Shown: positions 33,267 through 40,552 of the stretch, piece after piece | How positions within the stretch are numbered: position 1 is the first letter of the stretch | How the letters are laid out: each line of letters starts with the position of its first letter | Assembly (NCBI GenBank): GCA_051414805.1 | Contig: CP166702.1 | Location: forward strand, 2,294,001-2,358,000 | Direction: 5' to 3' | DNA: 64,000 nt | From: Xenophilus sp003671765 | GTDB lineage: Bacteria; Pseudomonadota; Gammaproteobacteria; Burkholderiales; Burkholderiaceae_C | Program-made: the position numbers and the translations under genes | The notes under the pieces: generated by a model | Database searches by the model: none | Seen by the model: only the letters and a program-made list of their open reading frames with translations | Told to the model about the DNA's origin: nothing

Positions 33267-34382
33267 ATGACCGAACCCGTCGTCCTCTTCGATACCCTGC
33301 CCACCGCCAACGGCAAGCGCTTCGGCGTCGCCACGCTCAACGCGCCGGCCTCGCTCAATTCACTCTCGGTCGACATGGTGCGGCTGCTCACGCCCCGGCT
33401 GCGCGAATGGGCGGCCGACCCGAAGGTCGTCGGCGTACTGCTGCAGGCCGCGGGCGAGAAAGCCTTCTGCGCCGGCGGCGACCTGCGCCAGCTCTACCAG
33501 ACGCTGCGCGATTGCGGCGAGGGCCGCAACGAGTACGCCGAACGCTTCTTCGGCGAGGAGTACGAGCTCGACCACCTCATCCACACCTTTCCCAAGCCCT
33601 TCCTGTGCTGGGGCCACGGCATCGTGATGGGCGGCGGCGTGGGGCTGATGGTGGGCGCGTCGCACCGCGTCGTGACCGAGGGCAGCCGCGTCGCCATGCC
33701 GGAGATCAACATCGGCCTCTACCCCGACGTGGGCGGCAGCTGGTTCCTGCGCCGCGCGCCGGGCCGCACCGGGCTGTTCCTGGCATTCACGGCCGCGCAG
33801 ATCAATGGCAGCGACGCCATCTTCGCGGGCCTGGCCGACGTGCTGGTGCCGCACGCGCGCAAGGCGCAGGTGCTCGAAGCCATCGGCGCGACGGCATGGA
33901 GCGGCGACGAGCGGGCCGATCGCGCGCTGCTCTCGCGCATCCTCGCCACCGCGGCCGAAGGCAGCGAGCGCCCGGCCTCGAAGCTGCGGCAGCACTACGA
34001 CACCATCGAATCGCTGATGGCCGGCGAGGACCTGCTGGACATCGCGAAGCGCCTGCGGGCGCTGCAGAGCGACGACGCCTGGCTGCAGGGGGCCGCCAAG
34101 GCTTTCACCAAGGGCGCGCCGAGTTCCATCGCGCTCACCTGGGAACTCTGGCAGCGCGTGCCGCGCATGTCGCTGGCCGAGGTGTTCAGGCTCGAGTACT
34201 GGGCCTCGCTGGGCTTCTGCGCGCACCACGATTTCGCCGAAGGCATCCGCGCGGTGCTGGTCGACAAGGACCGCAACCCGAAGTGGCAGCCCGCGACGCT
34301 CGAAGAGGTCACGCCGGCTTTCGTGGACGACCACCTGCGCGAGCGCGGCGAGATGGCGCCTGAGCTGGCCGCGCTTCGATGA
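33267..34382 (+). CDS. 3-hydroxyisobutyryl-CoA hydrolase (enoyl-CoA hydratase/isomerase family)
   Basis: The product is 371 residues, the size of HIBCH rather than of a simple hydratase (~260). The crotonase-fold core has EKAFCAGGDLRQLYQ, KPFLCWGHGIVMGGGVGLMVG and the catalytic MPEINIGLYPDVGGSWFLRR. The C-terminal extension with FCAHHDFAEGIRAVLVDKDRNPKW is typical of HIBCH. It releases 3-hydroxyisobutyrate from its CoA ester, the step before MmsB. It is set between two copies of the long inverted repeat. Confidence 0.94.
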   Translation: MTEPVVLFDTLPTANGKRFGVATLNAPASLNSLSVDMVRLLTPRLREWAADPKVVGVLLQAAGEKAFCAGGDLRQLYQTLRDCGEGRNEYAERFFGEEYELDHLIHTFPKPFLCWGHGIVMGGGVGLMVGASHRVVTEGSRVAMPEINIGLYPDVGGSWFLRRAPGRTGLFLAFTAAQINGSDAIFAGLADVLVPHARKAQVLEAIGATAWSGDERADRALLSRILATAAEGSERPASKLRQHYDTIESLMAGEDLLDIAKRLRALQSDDAWLQGAAKAFTKGAPSSIALTWELWQRVPRMSLAEVFRLEYWASLGFCAHHDFAEGIRAVLVDKDRNPKWQPATLEEVTPAFVDDHLRERGEMAPELAALR

Positions 34383-34393
34383 GCTGCTGAATC

Positions 34394-34515
34394 CGGACAG
34401 CCGAACGCAGAGGGCGCAAAGCTCACGCAGAGGTCGCAGAAGAAACGAAACACAAATTTGGTATTCCTTCTGCGCCCTTTGTGAAATCTCTGCGTTTTCT
34501 GCGTTCGGCTGTCCG
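34394..34515. repeat. long inverted repeat, copy 3 (122 bp, diverged)
   Basis: Same layout as copies 1 and 2, but GCGAAGG units are changed to GCAGAGG, and the matching positions of the other arm change with them (TCTGCG), so pairing is kept. It lies between the hydrolase and mmsB. Confidence 0.8.
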
Positions 34516-34552
34516 TTCCCGCGTTCCAACAACCCTTCCGGAGACACACACC

Positions 34553-35440
34553 ATGAAGATCGCATTCATCGGCCTGGGCAACATGGGCGGCCCGATGGCC
34601 CTGAACCTGCACAAGGCCGGCCACGCCGTCAGCGCATTCGATCTGTCCGCCGCGGCCTGCGACGCGCTGCGTGCGCAGGGCGTGGCGATCGCCGCGTCGG
34701 CGGCCCAGGCGGTGCAGGGCGCGGAGGTGGTCGTCAGCATGCTGCCGGCCAGCCAGCATGTCGAGTCGCTGTATCTGGGCGAGGGCGGCCTGCTGGCGCA
34801 GATTGCGCCCGGCACGCTGGTGATCGACTCGAGCACCATTGCCGCCGCGACCTCGCGCAAGGTGGCCGAGGCGGGCGCCGCACGCGGCATCGCCGTCATC
34901 GACGCGCCGGTGTCGGGCGGCACGGGCGGCGCCATCGCGGGCACCTTGACCTTCATGGTCGGCGGCAGCGAAGCGGACCTCGAGCGCGCGCGCCCGGTGC
35001 TCGAGAAGATGGGCGCCAACATCTTCCACGCGGGCGCCGCAGGTGCGGGACAGACAGCCAAGATCTGCAACAACATGCTGCTGGGCATCCTGATGATCGG
35101 CACGTCGGAAGCGATCGCGCTGGGCGTGGCCAACGGGCTCGATCCGAAGGTGCTGTCGGAGATCATGCGCCGCAGCTCGGGCGGCAACTGGGCGCTCGAA
35201 AAGTACAACCCGCTGCCCGGCGTGATGGAGAACGCGCCGGCCTCCAAGGGCTATGCCGGCGGCTTCGGCACGGACCTCATGCTCAAGGACCTGGGCCTGG
35301 CGCAGGAGAACGCGATGGCGGTGAAGGCCGCCACCCCGCTGGGCGGCATGGCGCGCAACCTGTATGCCGCGCACAGCCTCGCGGGACACGGGGCGCTCGA
35401 TTTCTCCAGCGTCATCAAGCTGGTGCAGAAGGCGGGCTGA
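34553..35440 (+). CDS. mmsB: 3-hydroxyisobutyrate dehydrogenase
   Basis: The product is 295 residues. N-terminal NAD Rossmann motif IAFIGLGNMGGPMA (residues ~3-16); substrate-binding DAPVSGGTGGAIAGTLTFMVGG; catalytic Lys region AGAGQTAKICNNMLLG; and KGYAGGFGTDLMLKDLGLA. It oxidises 3-hydroxyisobutyrate to methylmalonate semialdehyde, the MmsA substrate. A GGAG ribosome site precedes the ATG. It is the last gene of the valine cluster and is followed by a 62-bp hairpin element. Confidence 0.96.
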   Translation: MKIAFIGLGNMGGPMALNLHKAGHAVSAFDLSAAACDALRAQGVAIAASAAQAVQGAEVVVSMLPASQHVESLYLGEGGLLAQIAPGTLVIDSSTIAAATSRKVAEAGAARGIAVIDAPVSGGTGGAIAGTLTFMVGGSEADLERARPVLEKMGANIFHAGAAGAGQTAKICNNMLLGILMIGTSEAIALGVANGLDPKVLSEIMRRSSGGNWALEKYNPLPGVMENAPASKGYAGGFGTDLMLKDLGLAQENAMAVKAATPLGGMARNLYAAHSLAGHGALDFSSVIKLVQKAG

Positions 35441-35461
35441 GCACGGGCGGCGCGCCGATCT

Positions 35462-35523
35462 GCTATTGAAAACATAGCTTTCCTCGCCCACTGCATCGGC
35501 GCTTCGAGCACTTTTTGCTTGAA
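35462..35523 (+). repeat. 62-bp bipartite hairpin element, copy 2
   Basis: It starts GCTATT-GAAAA-CATAGC, has CGGCGCTTCGAGCA at the second-hairpin position and ends TTTTTGCTTGAA. It is 21 bp downstream of the mmsB stop. It is the most diverged full copy but has the same length. Confidence 0.65.
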
Positions 35524-35646
35524 GCGCCTGCCGGAGTCGCTGAAGCGGCGCTGAATGCACCCGCGATGAAAAACGGAATCGTTGGCGTTTCTCGCGTGCG
35601 CTGCGGGCTGTGACAGCATGCGGCCCCCAGCCGACCTGCAAGCCCG

Positions 35647-35919
35647 ATGGCACCGATCCGACGCTCCAGCCTCTCTGCCGCAACTGCAGGCCCCGCCGCC
35701 ACGTCCGGGAGCGCGCGGCCCCTGCGCGTGCGCGAGCAGCGCGTGCTCGATGCCGTTGCGTCCTTGCCCGAAGAGAGCCGCACGCCCTCCGGCGCCGTGG
35801 CCGAGTTGCTGCGCCAGGGCCTGGACCTGCCGCCCTCGACGATTGCGCAGATCCTGCTGCGGCTGGAGCGCAAGGGCTTGCTGCAGTTGGGGCGCAAGCG
35901 GGCTGGCGAAGGCGCCTGA
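35647..35919 (+). CDS. small winged-helix-like protein, function unknown
   Basis: The product is 90 residues. After an Ala/Ser-rich leader, residues ~25-85 (VREQRVLDAVASLPEE ... STIAQILLRLERKGLLQLG) read like a small winged helix-turn-helix. The segment IAQILLRLERKGLL resembles a recognition helix plus wing. There is no second domain. It could be a small DNA-binding protein. No clear ribosome site is visible. It stands alone between mmsB and the biosynthetic operon, in the same direction. Confidence 0.55.
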   Translation: MAPIRRSSLSAATAGPAATSGSARPLRVREQRVLDAVASLPEESRTPSGAVAELLRQGLDLPPSTIAQILLRLERKGLLQLGRKRAGEGA

Positions 35920-35983
35920 GGTCGCTGCGGCACGCACACGCGTGCGCGGGCACGTGACACGGTTCACGCCCCCAGGTCGGGGC

Positions 35984-36000
35984 CTTAATCTGCCGTTAAT
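35984..36000 (+). promoter_or_regulatory. CTTAAT-N5-GTTAAT direct repeat, candidate response-regulator box
   Basis: Two TTAAT hexamers repeat with an 11-bp period, as in PmrA/QseB-type boxes (CTTAA-N6-CTTAA). The site is 66 bp ahead of the first gene of the hemolysin-family operon, whose far end abuts a QseBC-like two-component pair. Confidence 0.5.
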
Positions 36001-36066
36001 TGCGGCCCACGAGCATCCGCCTGCCAACCATCGGTCGTGCATCCCGCGCGGCCTGACGAGGACCGC

Positions 36067-36726
36067 ATGCCCTTGCCCCTGCCAGCACCTTCGCGCGCAA
36101 CCCTTCCGGATTTGTCTTCCTCTTCCGTTCCGGCCGCTTCCAGCAGCCTCACCCTCCATCCCCATTCCGACGCGCAACGCGAAGCCGTCGAGCGGTCCGT
36201 GCGCGCCATCTACGCACACCGCTACGGTGCCCATGTCCCGGGCTTCGCACCCGTGCTGGTGGCATTGCACGCAGGCGAGTCGGTGCTCGCGGCTGCAGGC
36301 TACCGGCCGGCTGCGGCGGGGCCGCTGTTCCTGGAAGGCTACCTCCCGGCACCGGTCGAATCGCTGATCGGCCAGCAGACCGGTGCGACTCTTCAGCGCG
36401 ACCGGATCGTCGAGGTCGGCCACCTGGCTGCGTCGCGCGCGGGCGAGGGTCGGCGCTTGATCCAGCTTCTCGGCCCGCATCTCGCGGAGCAGGGCTTCGA
36501 CTGGATCGTGGGAACGGTCACCCAGGAACTGCGCGCGATGCTGGTCCGCCTCGGCGTGGCGCCGCTCACGCTGGGTGCAGCGGACCCGGCATCGTTGGGC
36601 GCCACGGCCCGAATCTGGGGCAGCTACTACGAGCATCATCCGATCGTGCTGGCCATCCACCTGCAGCGCGCGCTGCGCCAGCACCACGTGCGCCAGATGC
36701 GCGCTTCGATGCGGGGTGCCCGATGA
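36067..36726 (+). CDS. thermostable hemolysin-family protein (T_hemolysin), probable acyltransferase-like fold
   Basis: The product is 219 residues. After a Ser/Pro-rich leader, residues ~30-205 match the T_hemolysin family: LHPHSDAQREAVERSVRAIY, LFLEGYL, the RIVEVGHLAASRAGEGRRL stretch (~residues 113-131) and ARIWGSYYEHHPIVLAIHL. The family name comes from a Vibrio protein. I recall the domain being GNAT/autoinducer-synthase-like, and EVGxLA resembles that group. There is no signal peptide, so a secreted toxin is unlikely. First gene of a five-gene operon; its stop overlaps the ligase start (ATGA). The ATG at 36067 has a GAGG site; a GTG at 36037 is the alternative. Confidence 0.82.
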   Translation: MPLPLPAPSRATLPDLSSSSVPAASSSLTLHPHSDAQREAVERSVRAIYAHRYGAHVPGFAPVLVALHAGESVLAAAGYRPAAAGPLFLEGYLPAPVESLIGQQTGATLQRDRIVEVGHLAASRAGEGRRLIQLLGPHLAEQGFDWIVGTVTQELRAMLVRLGVAPLTLGAADPASLGATARIWGSYYEHHPIVLAIHLQRALRQHHVRQMRASMRGAR

Positions 36727-38186
36727 GCGCCGCGATGCATGCCGACGCCGTCGCGCTGCACGATGGCCAGCGCGACTGGACCTTCGGTGAGATGCAGGGG
36801 GCCAGTACCGAGCTTGCCGAGCGCCTGCGAGCCCAGGGTACGCGCGTGCTCGCCACGCTGATGGACAATTCGCCCGCCTGGGTCATCGCTGATGGGGCCG
36901 CGACGCAGGCGAAGGTGGTCCATGTGCCGCTGCCCGCCTTCTTCACGGCTGAACAGATGGGCCATGCGATCGCTGCGGCAGGCGTCGACACCGTACTCAC
37001 GCTGCCGGCGGTGGCTGCGCGCTGGCCGCAGGCGCCCGCGACGGCCTGCGAGGTCGGCGGGCAAGCGCTCTCGATGCTGCGCTTGCCGGCCCGCACCGTC
37101 GACATGCCAGCAGGCACGTCGAAGATCACCTTCACCTCCGGCACCACCGGTGCACCCAAGGGCGTGTGCCTGTCGGACGGGGCGATGGGACGCGTGGCCG
37201 ACGGGCTGGTGCTGGCGATGGCACCGCTGGACATCCGGCGCCACCTCTGTGCCTTGCCCTTCGCCGTCCTGCTCGAGAACATCGCGGGGCTCATGGCGCC
37301 GCTGCGGCGTGGCGCGACCTGCATCACGCTGCCGCTGGAGAGCCTGGGGCTCACGGGGTCGTCGAGCTTCGATGCGGCAAAGTTCCACGCCGCGGTGACG
37401 CAGCATCGGCCCGAAAGCCTGATCCTGCTGCCGCAGATGCTGCGCGCGTGGGCGGGCCATCTCGCGCAGAGCGGTGCGCGTCCGCCCGCGTCGCTCAAGC
37501 TGGTGGCGGTGGGGGGCGCGGCCGTGGGTGTGCGGTTGCTGCAGATGGCGCGTGCGCTGGGCATCCCGGCCTACGAAGGCTACGGTCTGTCCGAAGGCGC
37601 GTCGGTGCAGGCGCTCAACCTGCCGGGGGCCGATCTGCCGGGCAGCGCCGGGCGGGCCTTGCCGCATGCCGAGTTGCGCGTTGCGGCCGATGGCGAGATC
37701 GAAGTGCGAGGCAGCCTGTTCAGCGGCTACCTCGGCAACAGTGCGCCCGTCGGTGACTGGTGGCCCACCGGCGACCTGGGGCATATCGACGCCGAAGGCT
37801 TCGTGCACGTCGACGGCCGCAAGAAGCACGTGCTCATCACGGCCTTCGGCCGCAACGTGTCGCCCGAATGGGTGGAGACCGCCCTGCGCAGCGACAACGC
37901 CATCGGCCAGGCCGTGGTGCTGGGCGACGGCGAGCCGGCGTTGAGTGCCGTGCTGTGGCCACTGCGCCCCGACGCGACCGATGCGCAGCTGCAGGCCGCC
38001 GTCGACGCCGCCAACGAGACGCTGCCCGACTATGCACGGGTGCAGCGCTGGGTGCGCGCACTGGCGCCTTTCACGGTCGAAGGCGGCATGGCCACGGCCA
38101 ACGGGCGGCCCCAGCGTGGCGCCGTGCTGCAACGGCATGCGCAGGCGCTGGGCCTTGCGTTCTCCCCGGCACAAAAGGCTGCCTGA
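36723..38186 (+). CDS. AMP-binding (ANL superfamily) ligase
   Basis: The product is 487 residues. The ANL core has the P-loop ITFTSGTTGAPKG (~135-147), YEGYGLSEG (~284-292) and GDLGHIDAEGF (~350-360). It is shorter than acyl-CoA synthetases (~550). The A10 region near the C-terminus reads MATANGRPQRG, so the usual catalytic Lys is not in its place. It should adenylate a carboxylic acid, perhaps a fatty acid, handing it to CoA, a carrier or the neighbouring acyltransferase-like protein. Translationally coupled to the upstream gene; 39 bp before the HDO gene. Confidence 0.88.
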   Translation: MSAAMHADAVALHDGQRDWTFGEMQGASTELAERLRAQGTRVLATLMDNSPAWVIADGAATQAKVVHVPLPAFFTAEQMGHAIAAAGVDTVLTLPAVAARWPQAPATACEVGGQALSMLRLPARTVDMPAGTSKITFTSGTTGAPKGVCLSDGAMGRVADGLVLAMAPLDIRRHLCALPFAVLLENIAGLMAPLRRGATCITLPLESLGLTGSSSFDAAKFHAAVTQHRPESLILLPQMLRAWAGHLAQSGARPPASLKLVAVGGAAVGVRLLQMARALGIPAYEGYGLSEGASVQALNLPGADLPGSAGRALPHAELRVAADGEIEVRGSLFSGYLGNSAPVGDWWPTGDLGHIDAEGFVHVDGRKKHVLITAFGRNVSPEWVETALRSDNAIGQAVVLGDGEPALSAVLWPLRPDATDAQLQAAVDAANETLPDYARVQRWVRALAPFTVEGGMATANGRPQRGAVLQRHAQALGLAFSPAQKAA

Positions 38187-38225
38187 GCGACACCTTCCTT
38201 CCATCTTCCAAGCCACGGACTTCTC

Positions 38226-38906
38226 ATGAGTTTTCATGCACGCCTTCTTGCCGACACTGCGGACGCCCGCGCCGGCCTCCTCGGCACACCGATCATCCAG
38301 GGTTGCCTGCGCGGCGACGTCTCCCTGCCCAGCTACCTGGCCTTCCTGCGCGAGGCGTACCACCACGTGCGCCACACGGTGCCGCTGCTGCACGCCTGCA
38401 AGGCCGCATTGCCGGCACGCAACGGCTGGCTGGCCGAGCCGCTGGATGAGTACATCGAGGAAGAGCAGGGCCACGACGCGTGGATCCTCGACGACATCCG
38501 TGCGTGCGGCGGCGACGCCGAGGCCGTGCGGCTCGGGCCGCCCGGCCACGCTACCGAGGTGATGGTGGCCTACGCCTACGACACCATCGCGCGCGTCAAC
38601 CCGCTGGGCTTCTTCGGCATGGTGCACGTGCTCGAGGGCACCAGCGTCTCGCTAGCGCTGATGGCGGCGGACCAGATCCAGAAGCCGCTCGGCCTGCCCG
38701 ACAGCGCCTTCAGCTACCTGCGATCGCACGGCACGCTGGACCGCGAACACACGGCGCATTTCGAATTGCTCATGGACCGCATCGAAGACCGGGGCGACCA
38801 GGACGCGATCGTGCATGCGGCCCGTGCGTTCTACCGCCTGTATGGCGACGTGTTCCGCAGCCTACCGCTGCCGCACGCACGGGCCGTCGCGGAGGCCGCG
38901 TCGTGA
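38226..38906 (+). CDS. haem-oxygenase-fold protein (TenA-like / iron-containing redox enzyme, HDO type)
   Basis: The product is 226 residues, all helical. Potential metal ligands are arranged as in haem-oxygenase-like di-iron enzymes: LREAYHHVRH (~41-50), EYIEEEQGHDAW (~75-86), MVHVLEGTSVS (~132-142) and REHTAHFELLMD (~173-184). TenA (thiamine salvage) uses Cys/Glu instead, and the thiamine context is absent. It probably performs an oxygen-dependent step on the activated substrate (decarboxylation, N- or C-oxidation). Its stop overlaps the next start (GTGA). Confidence 0.8.
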   Translation: MSFHARLLADTADARAGLLGTPIIQGCLRGDVSLPSYLAFLREAYHHVRHTVPLLHACKAALPARNGWLAEPLDEYIEEEQGHDAWILDDIRACGGDAEAVRLGPPGHATEVMVAYAYDTIARVNPLGFFGMVHVLEGTSVSLALMAADQIQKPLGLPDSAFSYLRSHGTLDREHTAHFELLMDRIEDRGDQDAIVHAARAFYRLYGDVFRSLPLPHARAVAEAAS

Positions 38907-39784
38907 AACTCGCCGACAGCCGTGTGCTGTTGACGGGCGCGAGCGGCGGCATCGGTGCGGCCTGCGCGGCGCAGCTCGTCAAGGCGGGTGCGGCCGTGAT
39001 GCTGGCCGGTCGTTCGCCAGCGCGCCTGGCTGAGCAGGCGCGTGCGCTGGTGCGCGAGCACGGCATCGACCGCCAACGCGTCGAGTGGTATGCGGCAGAC
39101 CTCACGAAGACGGCGAGCCTGGGCCCGCTGGCCGACGTCGCCGCGGGTTGGCGCTGCAACGTCGTGGTGCACGGTGCGGGGGCGCCCGGCTTCGGCCGCC
39201 TGGAGTCCTTCGAAGCCGACACCATGGCGCAGGTGCTGCACATCAACCTGTTCGTGCCGATGCTGCTCACGCAGGCCCTGCTGACGCACCTGCGGGAGCA
39301 GCGGGAGGCCCGCGTGGTGTGCATCGGCTCGGCGCTCGGGCGCCTGGGGCTGCCCGGGTTCAGCGTGTACAGCGCCAGCAAGTTCGGCCTGCGCGGCTTC
39401 GCCGAGGCGCTGCGCCGCGAGCTCGCCGACACCCGCGTGCGCGTGCAGTACCTGGGCCCGCGCAGCACGCGCACCGAGTTCAACAGCGAGGCCGTGCAAC
39501 GCTACAACCAGGCGACCAAGACCGCGATGGATTCGGCCGACACCGTGGCATCGGGGCTCGTGCAACTGATCCAGAGCGGCGCCGCCGAACGTTTCCTCGG
39601 CTTCCCCGAGAAGCTGGCCGTGCGCATCAACGGCCTGGCGCCCGGGCTGCTGGATGGTGCCTTCGCAGCGCATCGCGGCAGCCTTGCGCCGGCGAGCCGC
39701 CCGCCCAAGCCGGTGCTCACGATTCCGGAGCGTGCAGGCGAGCCGGTCTCCGATTCGCATTCGTTGCGCGACCCCATCCTGTGA
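38903..39784 (+). CDS. short-chain dehydrogenase/reductase
   Basis: The product is 293 residues from GTG 38903. SDR motifs are TGASGGIGAA (11-20), a variant HGAG in place of NNAG (~90-93), Ser143 in CIGSALG, and YSASK with Tyr156/Lys160. A C-terminal extension of ~40 residues includes FPEKLAVRINGLAPGLLDGA, typical of SDRs acting on long acyl or sterol-like substrates. Coupled to the HDO gene, it likely reduces or oxidises the pathway product. The substrate is unknown. Confidence 0.87.
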   Translation: MKLADSRVLLTGASGGIGAACAAQLVKAGAAVMLAGRSPARLAEQARALVREHGIDRQRVEWYAADLTKTASLGPLADVAAGWRCNVVVHGAGAPGFGRLESFEADTMAQVLHINLFVPMLLTQALLTHLREQREARVVCIGSALGRLGLPGFSVYSASKFGLRGFAEALRRELADTRVRVQYLGPRSTRTEFNSEAVQRYNQATKTAMDSADTVASGLVQLIQSGAAERFLGFPEKLAVRINGLAPGLLDGAFAAHRGSLAPASRPPKPVLTIPERAGEPVSDSHSLRDPIL

Positions 39785-39827
39785 CCGGATCCTTGCAGCG
39801 CCGACCCCTCCATTTTCAACACGTGCC

Positions 39828-40523
39828 ATGACCCTTTCTTCTACTTCTGCTTCTCACGTTCTACCGGTTCCGGCGCGCCGCGCCTGGGTCACCGCCCTTG
39901 CCGGTCTTGCACTGCTGGCGAGCGCGTTGCCACTCACGGTCCGCGCCGCGCCTGTCGATGACGCCGTGGCCGAGCTGCAGCACGACTGGGAAGTCATCCG
40001 CTATCAGACGCCATCGGCCGAGCGCGAGAAGCGCTTCGAGGCACTGAGCGCGAAGGCGCACAAGGTGTCCGAGTCCTTCCCCGGCCGCGCGGAGCCCCTG
40101 GTGTGGGAGGGCATCATCGTGAGTTCCGTTGCCGGCGAGAAGGGCGGCCTCGGCGCGCTCGGCCTGGTCAAGCAGGCCAAGGCCCTGTACGAATCGGCGA
40201 TCGCCATCAATGGCGACGTGCTCGAAGGCTCGGCGTACAACAGCCTGGGCGTCCTCTACTACAAGGTGCCGGGCTGGCCGGTGGGCTTCGGTGACAAGGC
40301 CAAGGCCAAGGAACTGCTGCAGAAGGCGCTGTCGCTCAATCCCAAGGGCATCGACCCCAACTTTTTCTACGGTGAGTACCTGGTCGAGACCAAGCAGCCG
40401 GACCAGGCCGTGGCCTACCTCGACAAGGCGCTGCAGGCGCCGGCCCGGCCCGGCCGGCAGATCGCCGACACCGGTCGCAAGGAGGAGGCGCGCGTCCTGC
40501 TCGAGAAGATCAAGGCCCGCTGA
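39828..40523 (+). CDS. periplasmic tetratricopeptide-repeat protein
   Basis: The product is 231 residues with a long basic N-terminus and signal helix (TALAGLALLASALPLTVRAAP). At least two TPR-like helical repeats follow (AKALYESAIAINGDVLEGSA, AKELLQKALSLNPKGIDPN, DQAVAYLDKALQAP). The layout resembles TPR accessory proteins of exporters. It is 43 bp after the SDR and closes the operon. It could bind or export the product, or act in sensing together with the adjacent histidine kinase. Function is not established. Confidence 0.78.
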   Translation: MTLSSTSASHVLPVPARRAWVTALAGLALLASALPLTVRAAPVDDAVAELQHDWEVIRYQTPSAEREKRFEALSAKAHKVSESFPGRAEPLVWEGIIVSSVAGEKGGLGALGLVKQAKALYESAIAINGDVLEGSAYNSLGVLYYKVPGWPVGFGDKAKAKELLQKALSLNPKGIDPNFFYGEYLVETKQPDQAVAYLDKALQAPARPGRQIADTGRKEEARVLLEKIKAR

Positions 40524-40552
40524 GCGCCCATCGGCGCGGCGTGGTGCGTCAG

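Noticed and set aside
29614..34515. CRISPR-like array
   Set aside because: Repeats are palindromic, more than 100 bp long and separated by whole genes; no spacers and no cas genes.
36067..36726. Secreted hemolysin toxin
   Set aside because: No signal peptide or secretion genes, and the operon context is enzymatic; the family name alone is not evidence of toxicity.
38226..38906. TenA thiaminase
   Set aside because: No thiamine genes or riboswitch nearby, and the visible residues suit a metal site better.
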